13,903 nt of DNA, taken from NCBI GenBank assembly GCA_902489965.1, contig CABUCA010000051.1, positions 1 through 13,903 on the forward strand, read 5' to 3'. The notes beneath the pieces are model-generated. The model did not search any database, was not told the DNA's origin, and worked only from the letters and a program-made list of their open reading frames with translations. The translations under genes were made by a program, and so were the position numbers. The DNA comes from an uncultured Collinsella sp. (GTDB lineage: Bacteria; Actinomycetota; Coriobacteriia; Coriobacteriales; Coriobacteriaceae). The stretch's first letter is position 1, and every line of letters starts with the position of its first letter. Positions 1 to 6,605 of this stretch are shown piece by piece.

Positions 1-25
1 ACGAGCGGGGGCTCCTATCTTTTTA
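1..25 (+). terminator. Possible 3' part of a terminator from an upstream gene
   Basis: A short GAGC/GCTC stem (3-6 with 11-14) is followed by a T-rich run at 18-24. This fits the tail of a rho-independent terminator for a gene that lies before the window, but only four base pairs are visible. The left arm may be cut off by the window edge. Confidence 0.3.
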
Positions 26-166
26 GTGCCCTCGGATTGGGTCATAGTGTCTGTCGGTGCCATAGCATCGGCGTTGCTGTGGCTGTCGGAAATGATCCGT
101 TGTCGCAAGGGGCAGGTTTCCTTTGCACCAGTTTCTGTCGAGTCGGTGCTCTTTGCGGGTTGCCCG

Positions 167-172
167 TATAAT
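167..172 (+). promoter_or_regulatory. Candidate -10 element for tgt
   Basis: A perfect TATAAT hexamer lies 38 bases before the tgt start. It would give a transcript start near 178-180 and a leader of about 30 bases that contains the ribosome-binding site. No TTGACA-like hexamer lies 16-19 bases upstream and there is no extended TGn motif, so the promoter would be weak or activator-dependent. Confidence 0.45.
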
Positions 173-209
173 GGTTTGCGTATGAACCGCAACCAAGGAG
201 TTCCAGTTT

Positions 210-1349
<1,140 letters not shown>

Positions 1350-1392
1350 GGGCGACAGGCGCGCTTACAGAGCGTGGGCAACGGCAAAGGCT

Positions 1393-1431
1393 GAGCGGCA
1401 GCCGCTCGTCACATTCGCTGACGTCGGCTGC
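1393..1431 (+). other. Mutually exclusive stem pairings between tgt and the LOG gene
   Basis: The tgt-LOG gap contains a GAGCGG/CCGCTC hairpin (1393-1398 with 1402-1407, loop CAG). Part of the same arm, GCAGCCG at 1398-1404, can instead pair with CGGCTGC at 1425-1431 (7 bp), so the two folds exclude each other. No U-tract follows either of them. They may be part of a structured leader for the downstream gene, or chance pairings in GC-rich DNA. No known riboswitch class is recognised. Confidence 0.3.
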
Positions 1432-1498
1432 GCGACCGCTGACCGATGCCTTGCAAGCGCATAACGCATCGTGGGTACCATACCGAATAGTTGATGTT

Positions 1499-1547
1499 CG
1501 GGCGGGTGTTTGACGCATGGCGTCGACCCCGCCCGCTTTTCTTTTTC
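1499..1547 (+). terminator. Terminator-like hairpin just before the LOG ribosome-binding site
   Basis: An eight-base-pair outer stem (CGGGCGGG at 1499-1506 with CCCGCCCG at 1528-1535) encloses a perfect GACGC/GCGTC stem (1512-1516 with 1520-1524). It is followed by TTTTCTTTTTC at 1537-1547. This is a good rho-independent terminator, presumably for tgt, although it lies 150 bases past that gene's stop. Its U-tract ends five bases before the TAGGAG (1552-1557) of the next gene, so it may act as an attenuator for that gene. Confidence 0.75.
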
Positions 1548-1562
1548 TCGATAGGAGTACCC

Positions 1563-2321
1563 ATGATTAAGAATGAGAACGTCGAGGGCGAGCCCGCCTA
1601 CGACGAGACGTACCGCCGCGGCCCCGTGGTTATGCGCGGCCCCATGATTCCTAAGGACAACACCTACGCCAACCTGCTGGCGCCCGAAGATTCAACCGAC
1701 TGGTTGCATGCCGATCCGTGGCGCGTCCTTCGTATTCAGGCAGAATTCGTCGATGGCTTTGGCGCGCTTGCCGAGCTCGGGCCCGCGGTGACCATCTTCG
1801 GCAGTGCCCGCACGCCCAAGACCGATCCGCTCTACAAGGCGGCGCGCACGGTCGGCCGCAAGATCGCGCAGCGCGGCGTGGCGGTTATCACCGGCGGTGG
1901 TCCTGGTGTCATGGAAGCGGCTAATAAGGGGGCGGCGAGCGTCAACGGCAAGTCAGTTGGTTTGGGCATTGAGCTGCCGCACGAGCAGGGGCTCAACAAA
2001 TACGTGAACCTTGGTATGGACTTCCGTTACTTCTTTGTGCGCAAGACCATGTTCGTCAAATACAGCTCGGGCGCTATTGTTTTTCCCGGCGGGTTTGGCA
2101 CACTCGACGAGATGTTCGAGGTGCTCACGCTGGTGCAAACGCACAAGGTCAAGCGCATGCCGCTTGTGCTGGTGGGCACCGAGTACTGGCAGGGCCTGTT
2201 CGACTGGCTTAACGGCCCGGTAATGAGCGCCAGTATGATTAGCCCGCTCGACCCGGATCTGGTACACATTACCGACGACCTCAACGAGGCCGTTGACATT
2301 GCGCTCAGCGGGTTGATGTAG
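1563..2321 (+). CDS. LOG-family (TIGR00730) nucleotide 5'-monophosphate phosphoribohydrolase
   Basis: Predicted Rossmann-fold enzyme of the lysine-decarboxylase-like/LOG family. Characterised members release the free base from cytokinin riboside 5'-monophosphates or hydrolyse other nucleoside monophosphates; the substrate here is unknown. The 252-residue protein shows FGSART (79-84), GGGPGVMEAANKGA (111-124), an R160-K161 pair, and the hallmark PGGFGTLDE (175-183) that binds the phosphoribosyl group. About 45 residues precede the Rossmann core; the segment after this N-terminal part (WRVLRIQAEFVDGF) is typical of the long bacterial LOG subgroup. ATG 1563 is chosen because TAGGAG lies five bases upstream, whereas the longer in-frame start near 1491 would place the terminator hairpin inside the coding region. 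It was probably once annotated as lysine decarboxylase, which is not supported. Confidence 0.9.
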   Translation: MIKNENVEGEPAYDETYRRGPVVMRGPMIPKDNTYANLLAPEDSTDWLHADPWRVLRIQAEFVDGFGALAELGPAVTIFGSARTPKTDPLYKAARTVGRKIAQRGVAVITGGGPGVMEAANKGAASVNGKSVGLGIELPHEQGLNKYVNLGMDFRYFFVRKTMFVKYSSGAIVFPGGFGTLDEMFEVLTLVQTHKVKRMPLVLVGTEYWQGLFDWLNGPVMSASMISPLDPDLVHITDDLNEAVDIALSGLM

Positions 2322-2352
2322 AGCAATCGTGTCTACCGCGACATGAATACGC

Positions 2353-2388
2353 ATGGCAATCTGATGTTATTTAACATCAGATTGCCAT
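2353..2388. promoter_or_regulatory. Perfect 17-bp-arm inverted repeat, likely operator of the toxin-antitoxin operon
   Basis: The arms ATGGCAATCTGATGTTA (2353-2369) and its exact complement (2372-2388) are separated by only TT. The repeat ends ten bases before the TATACT hexamer of the relB-like gene, so it covers the -35 region. That is the usual place for an antitoxin operator. It also lies 31 bases after the LOG stop and is followed by an AT-rich but not uridine-pure run, so it could serve as that gene's terminator as well. It is AT-richer than its surroundings. Confidence 0.65.
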
Positions 2389-2398
2389 TTATATTGGG

Positions 2399-2404
2399 TA
2401 TACT
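2399..2404 (+). promoter_or_regulatory. Candidate -10 element for the toxin-antitoxin operon
   Basis: A TATACT hexamer lies 31 bases before the antitoxin ATG, which puts the transcript start near 2411. No good -35 lies at 16-18 bases. The best TTGACA-like hexamer, TTGCCA at 2382-2387, is only 11 bases away. The upstream -35 position falls inside the inverted repeat, which fits repression by an antitoxin bound there. Confidence 0.5.
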
Positions 2405-2435
2405 GGTGTAAAAGACGAGGGCGAGGAGGTCGCAA

Positions 2436-2735
2436 ATGTCTACAGCAACAGTTAAGCCTACGACGGTTCGAATCGAAGAGGGGCTCAAGGAGCAGGCGAC
2501 TGAGTTCTTGGATTCGGTCGGCCTCAGCCTCAATTCCTATCTCAATCTTGCCGTTCGGCAGCTGGTAAATCAGCGAAAGATTCCTTTTGAGATTGTAGGA
2601 AGGGCGGAGGTGCCCAACGAGGCGACGAGGCGTGCCATGGTGATCGCCGAGGCTCATGAGTTGGGGATTTTGCCGGACGATAGCCCGTCATTCAATAACG
2701 CTGATGAGCTTATGTCATTCCTCGATGAGGAATAG
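2436..2735 (+). CDS. RelB/DinJ-family antitoxin
   Basis: Antitoxin of a type II toxin-antitoxin pair, 99 residues. Residues 9-45 form a ribbon-helix-helix domain (TTVRIEEGLKEQA, then FLDSVGLSLNSYLNLAVRQL). It is followed by an IPFEI stretch (49-53) that matches the LPFDL-like end of the DinJ domain. The remaining acidic tail (DELMSFLDEE at the end) is expected to wrap around and neutralise the toxin. GAGGAGGT at 2423-2430 lies five bases before the ATG. The toxin gene follows two bases after the stop, so the two genes are translationally coupled. The protein probably binds the inverted repeat at 2353-2388 to repress its own operon. The gene uses more A/T-ending codons than its neighbours, which suggests horizontal acquisition. 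Confidence 0.88.
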   Translation: MSTATVKPTTVRIEEGLKEQATEFLDSVGLSLNSYLNLAVRQLVNQRKIPFEIVGRAEVPNEATRRAMVIAEAHELGILPDDSPSFNNADELMSFLDEE

Positions 2736-2737
2736 CG

Positions 2738-3046
2738 ATGTTCGAGATTAAAGTCGAGGCTCAATTTAAGGTGGACTACAAACGAACGATGCGCATGCAT
2801 CCGCAGCTAAAAAGTGAGTTTAAAGCGGCGGTTGCAGAGCTTGTGGCTCATGGGTCACTTCCGGCGGAGTATGGCGCCCACGAGCTCTCAAACCCGGGCG
2901 GAAACTACAACGGCCACATCGATTTCCACCTATCCGATGGCTTGGTCGATGTGGTCGTTCTTTATCTTCCCCATAAGACTAACCCAATGATTAGGCTGGT
3001 GAGAATGGGCACTCATCAGGAGCTGTTTCAGGGTCCGCTGGGCTGA
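2738..3046 (+). CDS. YafQ/RelE-family mRNA interferase toxin
   Basis: Toxin partner of the RelB/DinJ-like protein, 102 residues, close to YafQ (92) in length. YafQ-type toxins cut mRNA on the ribosome. Shared features are the N-terminal FKVDYKR (10-16), LPAEYGAHELS (41-51) with H48, the GHIDFHLSDG segment (59-68) with H60, H64 and D67, and the C-terminal MRMGTHQELF-like end with H93 and F97. H48, H64, D67 and H93 are the likely counterparts of E. coli YafQ H50, H63, D67 and H87. The middle segment differs from YafQ by extra histidine and aspartate residues, so the exact match of H60/H64 and D67 is uncertain. The ATG is two bases past the antitoxin stop, with the Shine-Dalgarno sequence inside the antitoxin's last codons. 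It looks intact. Confidence 0.85.
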   Translation: MFEIKVEAQFKVDYKRTMRMHPQLKSEFKAAVAELVAHGSLPAEYGAHELSNPGGNYNGHIDFHLSDGLVDVVVLYLPHKTNPMIRLVRMGTHQELFQGPLG

Positions 3047-3059
3047 TCGCCGATTTCCA

Positions 3060-3126
3060 AGTTGTGGTGGAATAGGGATTGATTGGCGGCTAATAAGCCA
3101 AAAACAGTCCCTATTCCACCGCAACT
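3060..3126. repeat. Long intergenic palindrome, copy 1 of a family (GTGGAATAG type)
   Basis: Two 19-base arms (3060-3078 and 3108-3126) pair throughout with one G-U wobble; the arm begins AGTTGYGGTGGAATAG. The pairing continues for three more pairs. An inner stem TTGGC/GCCAA (3083-3087 with 3097-3101) caps the structure. It lies between two convergent genes and probably serves as a two-way transcription end, although no clean T-run follows on either strand. A second copy with the same arm core is at 6333-6401. No target-site duplication is visible at its ends. Confidence 0.85.
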
Positions 3127-3139
3127 GATGTGGGCGTCC

Positions 3140-4000
3140 CTAGTGAGTTGGCTGGTAGCGGGGGCAGTAGCTGATGGCGATGGCGTCGATGCCTACATGG
3201 GTGGCGATGGTGCAGCCGATGGGGCCGGTGCCGGCGTCTACATAGTCTTGGCCTGCGAGCGCTTGGCTGACGAGCTCTTGCTCCTCGGCGGCGCCGGTCG
3301 TGAGCACGCGCACGCTTGAACCCGGATGCTCAGCCAAAAACGCGAGGCAGTCGGCCATGGTGTTGACGACGATGCGCTTGGCGCCGCGGCCCTTCTTGAT
3401 GGCCTTGATCTCGCCCGATTTCCACTCCGGCGAAACGGCCAGGCGAATGTTGAGCATCTGCGTGAGCTGGCCGGCGAGCTTGGGCGCGCGGCCGTTCTTA
3501 ACGAGGTTCTCGAGCGTGCGGGGAATCAGCAGCAGGTGGGCGTCGGGCAGCGTCGCGCGGATCTGCGCCTCGGTCTCGTCCAGGCTGCGGCCGTCCTCGC
3601 GCATGGCCAGCGCGTACTCCACCAGCAGGCCCTCGGCACCCGAGCCGGTGCGCGAGTCGATGCAGCGCACGTCGAGTTCGTGCGTTTCGGCCGTCAGGCT
3701 GGCGTTGGCATAGCAGGCGGACCACTCGCTGCACAGTGAGATAAAGATGGCGCTATCATGGCCGTCGGCGAGCACGCGGTCAAAGAGTGCCTTGAACTCG
3801 CCGGCGCTCGGCTGCGAGGTGTGCGGCAGTTGCTCGGAGCCGGCCATGCGCGCGACGTATTCCTCGGCGGTAATCTGCACCTGGTCGAGCAGGTCCTCGC
3901 CCTCGATAATCACATGCAGCGGAATCACGTAAATGCCGAGCTCTTGAGCGTGGGCGGGGGAGATGTCCGACGTGGAGTCGGTTATGATGGCAAAAGACAT
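3140..4000 (-). CDS. DegV-family fatty-acid-binding protein (FakB-like)
   Basis: DegV proteins bind a fatty acid and, as FakB, present it to the kinase FakA, so that exogenous fatty acids enter phospholipid synthesis as acyl-phosphates. The 286-residue product has the usual length. It opens with FAIITDSTSDI (3-13), carries the fatty-acid carboxylate motif TSQPS (61-65), the FISLCSEWSACYANA segment (86-100), and a KNGR motif before the second domain. ATG 4000 is chosen because AAAGGTG (4012-4006 on the minus strand) lies five bases upstream and because the family starts at this point. A longer frame up to 4057 would add 19 arginine-rich residues without support. The gene is alone on its strand, and no fakA is present in the window. 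Confidence 0.92.
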   Translation of the reverse strand: MSFAIITDSTSDISPAHAQELGIYVIPLHVIIEGEDLLDQVQITAEEYVARMAGSEQLPHTSQPSAGEFKALFDRVLADGHDSAIFISLCSEWSACYANASLTAETHELDVRCIDSRTGSGAEGLLVEYALAMREDGRSLDETEAQIRATLPDAHLLLIPRTLENLVKNGRAPKLAGQLTQMLNIRLAVSPEWKSGEIKAIKKGRGAKRIVVNTMADCLAFLAEHPGSSVRVLTTGAAEEQELVSQALAGQDYVDAGTGPIGCTIATHVGIDAIAISYCPRYQPTH

Positions 4001-4056
4001 AATTGCACCTTTCGTTGGGGCGCTTGCGCGCCGCCTTCTGAGAGCAAAGTGCGACA

Positions 4057-4064
4057 AGTATAGT
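4057..4064. promoter_or_regulatory. Overlapping divergent -10 hexamers between degV and the HAD gene
   Basis: The stretch AGTATAGT can be read as TATACT on the minus strand (4062-4057, for degV) and as TATAGT on the plus strand (4059-4064, for the HAD gene). Neither has a convincing -35 at 16-18 bases. Nested short palindromes TTCAA/TTGAA (4087-4099) and TGTTGA/TCAACA (4093-4108) lie beside them and could be a protein-binding site. This gap of about 150 bases holds no gene. Confidence 0.35.
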
Positions 4065-4156
4065 AGAGTCGTTCCACATTACTAGGTTCAATTGTTGAAT
4101 AGTCAACAGTTTGAAGTGTCGGTGTGGAAATCGTCAACTGGGGAAGAGGAATGCCG

Positions 4157-4819
4157 ATGGAGGCGTTGGAGATAGGCAAACGGCCGGTCGTGTTGTTCGA
4201 TTTTGACGGCACGGTGGCAGATACGGGCCGGGCAGTGATGACCTCGACGCGCAAGACGCTGGCTGCGCGCGGGTTTTCGGAGGCGCAGATGGGTGATCTG
4301 CGCCGTATGATCGGGCCGCCCCTGTGGAAGAGCTTTCACGACTTTTACGGCTTTTCCCGCGAGGAGTCGCTTGTGGTGGCCGACGAGTACCGCGCCTTTT
4401 TTGATGAGCTGGGGCCGGAGGAGTACCCCGTGTTCGATGGGGTCCCCGAGCTGCTGGATGGGTTGGCCGCCCAGGGCAAGCGTATGGCCGTGGCGACGTC
4501 TCGCATGGAGGCGAAGTGCATCGATATGGTTCATGAGCTGGGGCTTTGCCAGTTCGAAGCTGTGGTTGGCATGAATCCGCCGCAGGGACGCGAGACCAAG
4601 GCCGATTCGGTTCGCGATGCCCTGGCGGCGCTCGGCGCGACGGCCGACGATGCCGTGATGATCGGCGATCGCTTTAACGATGTGGAGGGCGCGCACGCGA
4701 TGGGCGTGCCGTGCATCGGCATCTATTCGGGCGCGGCAGCGCCGGGGGAGCACGAGGCCGCGGGCGCCGATGCGGTGGTGCACTCGGTGGCCGAGCTTGC
4801 TAAACTTTTCGCTATCTAA
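4157..4819 (+). CDS. HAD-superfamily phosphatase, phosphoglycolate-phosphatase-like
   Basis: Predicted cytosolic phosphatase of 220 residues with the four HAD motifs: DFDGT (15-19, nucleophile D15 and acid/base D17), AVATSR (111-116) with T114, K148 in ETKADSV, and GDRFNDVEGA (170-179) with D171 and D175. A helical cap of about 80 residues between motifs I and II marks cap type C1, as in Gph and PgmB relatives. The substrate cannot be read from the sequence. Three starts are possible: GTG 4124, ATG 4151 and ATG 4157. The AAGAGGA ending at 4150 touches ATG 4151 but lies six bases from ATG 4157, so the last is preferred. The dipeptidase gene follows after 55 bases, probably in the same transcript. 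Confidence 0.88.
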   Translation: MEALEIGKRPVVLFDFDGTVADTGRAVMTSTRKTLAARGFSEAQMGDLRRMIGPPLWKSFHDFYGFSREESLVVADEYRAFFDELGPEEYPVFDGVPELLDGLAAQGKRMAVATSRMEAKCIDMVHELGLCQFEAVVGMNPPQGRETKADSVRDALAALGATADDAVMIGDRFNDVEGAHAMGVPCIGIYSGAAAPGEHEAAGADAVVHSVAELAKLFAI

Positions 4820-4874
4820 TAGACATAATGTGAGGGGCGGGCGTACCCGTCGCTCATTGGTAAGGAGGTCGTTC

Positions 4875-6311
4875 ATGAATCAGGTGGAGCAGAGCGTTGC
4901 CGAGTATGTCGACGAGGTCTGGGAGGATGTCGTTGCCGATATCGAACAACTGGTGAGCTATCCGTCCGTGGCCGTTGCTGCCGATGCGGAGCCCGGTGCG
5001 CCGTTTGGCCGCCCGGTCCGTGACGCGCTCGATTGCGCGCTCGGCATTGCGCAAAAGCTCGGCTATCAGACGAGCGACGACGGGGGCTATGTGGGAATCG
5101 CCGATATCCCGGGTCGCGGCGACAAGCAGCTCGCGACTATCTGCCACGTGGACGTGGTTCCCGCTGGCCCCGGTTGGAACACCGACCCGTTTGCGATGGA
5201 GCGCCGCGAGGGCTGGCTGCTCGGTCGCGGCGTGATTGACGACAAGGGTCCGGCGGTGCTGTCGCTCTACGCCGGCGCTTATCTGCTCAAGCACGGCATT
5301 ACCCCGCGCTATGCTTTCCGCGCGCTGCTGGGCTGCGATGAGGAAGTGGGCATGTCCGACGTTCACCATTATCTGGAGAACCACGCAGACCCCGACTTTT
5401 TGTTTACGCCCGATGCCGAGTTCCCGGTCTGCAATGCCGAGAAGGGCCAGTTTGGGGCGACGTTCGTGAGCTCCAAGATCGACGGCGGGCGCATCGTGTC
5501 GTGGAGCGGCGCCGAGGCGAGCAATGCCATTCCGTCGCAGTCCATCTGCGAGCTCGCGATTGCCGCCGATGAGCTGCCGGCGCCGGTCGAGAACGCCGAT
5601 CGCCTTGAGATCACGACACTCGATAACGGGCATGCGCAGATTTTTGCCCACGGCATTGGCGGTCATGCCTCGATGCCTGAGGGCACTATCAACGCTGTCG
5701 GCCTGATCGTGGCGTATCTGCGCGAGGCCGAGGACGCGTTTGGCGCCCGTGACAAGCGCCTGTTGACGCCCGCCGAGCACGAGTTTGTCAAGTTTTTGGC
5801 CTTTGTGCATGCGGACGCCTATGGCCGCGGCCTGGGTATCGATGCGACGAGTCCGGCGTTTGGCCCGCTTACCTGCAACGCTGGCGTCATCCGCGTGGCG
5901 GATGGCCATATCGAGCAGGTCATCGACGTGCGCTTCCCCGACAGCACGAGTGCCGATACCATCCGCGAGCAGCTCGATCCGCTCGTGGGCCGTTTCGGCG
6001 TGACGTGCCAGCTGGGTCGCGCGAAGGTGCCGTTCTCGGTCTCTGCCGATGATCCGGCCGTGAAGGCGCTTATCGATACCTATAACGAGTTCACCGGCAA
6101 GCATGCTGAACCCTTTGCCATGGGCGGCGGCACGTACGCGCGCAACTTTGCCCGCGCCGTCTCGTTTGGCCCCGAGGAGACCGGCCTGGAGCTGCCCTCG
6201 TGGGGCGGCCAGATGCACGGCCCCAACGAGTGCGCCAACGAGGAACAGCTCAAGCAGGCGCTCAAGATCTATATTGTTGCGATCCTCCGTTTGAATGAAT
6301 TAGAGCTTTAA
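4875..6311 (+). CDS. M20-family metallodipeptidase (Sapep/PepV type)
   Basis: Predicted two-metal dipeptidase that splits short peptides in the cytosol. The 478 residues match PepV and Sapep in length. Metal-binding and catalytic positions are visible: H91 in CHVDVVPAG (with D93), D122/D123 in GVIDDKG, E156-E157 in CDEEVG, D180 in TPDAEFPVCNAEKG, and H448 in MHGPNE. The lid domain lies between about residues 195 and 385. There is no signal peptide. A near-perfect TAAGGAGG (4861-4868) six bases before ATG 4875 fixes the start and predicts strong translation. A longer frame reaching back into the HAD gene is not used. The palindrome at 6333 ends the transcript. Confidence 0.93.
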   Translation: MNQVEQSVAEYVDEVWEDVVADIEQLVSYPSVAVAADAEPGAPFGRPVRDALDCALGIAQKLGYQTSDDGGYVGIADIPGRGDKQLATICHVDVVPAGPGWNTDPFAMERREGWLLGRGVIDDKGPAVLSLYAGAYLLKHGITPRYAFRALLGCDEEVGMSDVHHYLENHADPDFLFTPDAEFPVCNAEKGQFGATFVSSKIDGGRIVSWSGAEASNAIPSQSICELAIAADELPAPVENADRLEITTLDNGHAQIFAHGIGGHASMPEGTINAVGLIVAYLREAEDAFGARDKRLLTPAEHEFVKFLAFVHADAYGRGLGIDATSPAFGPLTCNAGVIRVADGHIEQVIDVRFPDSTSADTIREQLDPLVGRFGVTCQLGRAKVPFSVSADDPAVKALIDTYNEFTGKHAEPFAMGGGTYARNFARAVSFGPEETGLELPSWGGQMHGPNECANEEQLKQALKIYIVAILRLNELEL

Positions 6312-6332
6312 GGTCTCGCGGTTTCCCAATCT

Positions 6333-6409
6333 AAGTTGCGGTGGAATAGTTCCTAGAATGGGCCATTTGATGGCCAAGCAGGAACTATTTCACCGCAACT
6401 TTGTTTTTA
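6333..6409 (+). terminator. Long palindromic terminator, copy 2 of the GTGGAATAG-type family
   Basis: Arms of 21 bases (6333-6353 and 6381-6401) pair fully with one G-U wobble, and an inner GGCCAT/ATGGCC hairpin (6361-6366 with 6370-6375) caps the fold. A T-rich run (TTTGTTTTTAT) follows from 6400, so this is a strong rho-independent terminator for the dipeptidase transcript, 21 bases past its stop. The outer arm core AGTTGYGGTGGAATAG is shared with the palindrome at 3060-3126, while the loop and inner stem differ. Confidence 0.88.
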
Positions 6410-6431
6410 TTGGTGTAAAAGGCGGGTCATG

Positions 6432-6460
6432 CTTGGTGGCGGGTTTGTTATTCGTTTGTA
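6432..6460 (+). promoter_or_regulatory. Candidate Pho-box-like direct repeats before pstS
   Basis: Three heptamers in phase at 11-base steps, CTTGGTG (6432), GTTTGTT (6443) and GTTTGTA (6454), are separated by four bases each. PhoB/PhoP sites in E. coli and Streptomyces have this 7+4 architecture, and GTTTGTT resembles the actinobacterial GTTCACC unit only in its first three bases. The best -10 candidate, TATCAA at 6490, is 29 bases away, which is farther than in classical Pho promoters. The rest of 6410-6605 holds no gene; a short GCGGGT/GCCCGC stem is at 6564-6580. Confidence 0.4.
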
Positions 6461-6605
6461 AAGGCCGTGCTGCGCTTGCGGTAAGGGTCTATCAAATGCC
6501 CGTAAGAAACCGTAGTTGGCGCGGACGCTGCCCGGTCGGGGCCGTATCTTTCCAAACAGCAAAGCGGGTGGGGTGCCCGCGAGTCGCATGTATGAAAGGA
6601 AGATC

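Noticed and set aside
173..194. A hairpin (GGTTTGCG with CGCAACC) in front of the tgt ribosome-binding site, considered as a riboswitch-like element
   Set aside because: If TATAAT at 167 is the -10, the transcript starts inside the left arm, so the stem would not form in the RNA. It also has a bulge and does not resemble a preQ1 riboswitch.
1491..1562. A longer N-terminus for the LOG protein starting near 1491
   Set aside because: It would translate the terminator hairpin and its T-rich tail; ATG 1563 has its own ribosome-binding site at the right distance.
4854..6218. A 454-codon open frame on the minus strand opposite the dipeptidase gene
   Set aside because: Composition is typical of a codon-phase shadow (histidine-, alanine- and arginine-rich), without motifs; the plus-strand gene has all M20 metal ligands.
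3060..6401. The two related palindromes as a CRISPR array or insertion-sequence ends
   Set aside because: They are single hairpins 3 kb apart, with ordinary genes between them, no spacers, no transposase and no visible target-site duplication.
2404..6421. A shared TGGTGTAAAAG string at 2404-2414 and 6411-6421
   Set aside because: An 11-base match with partial flanking similarity is expected by chance in a window of this size, and the contexts differ.
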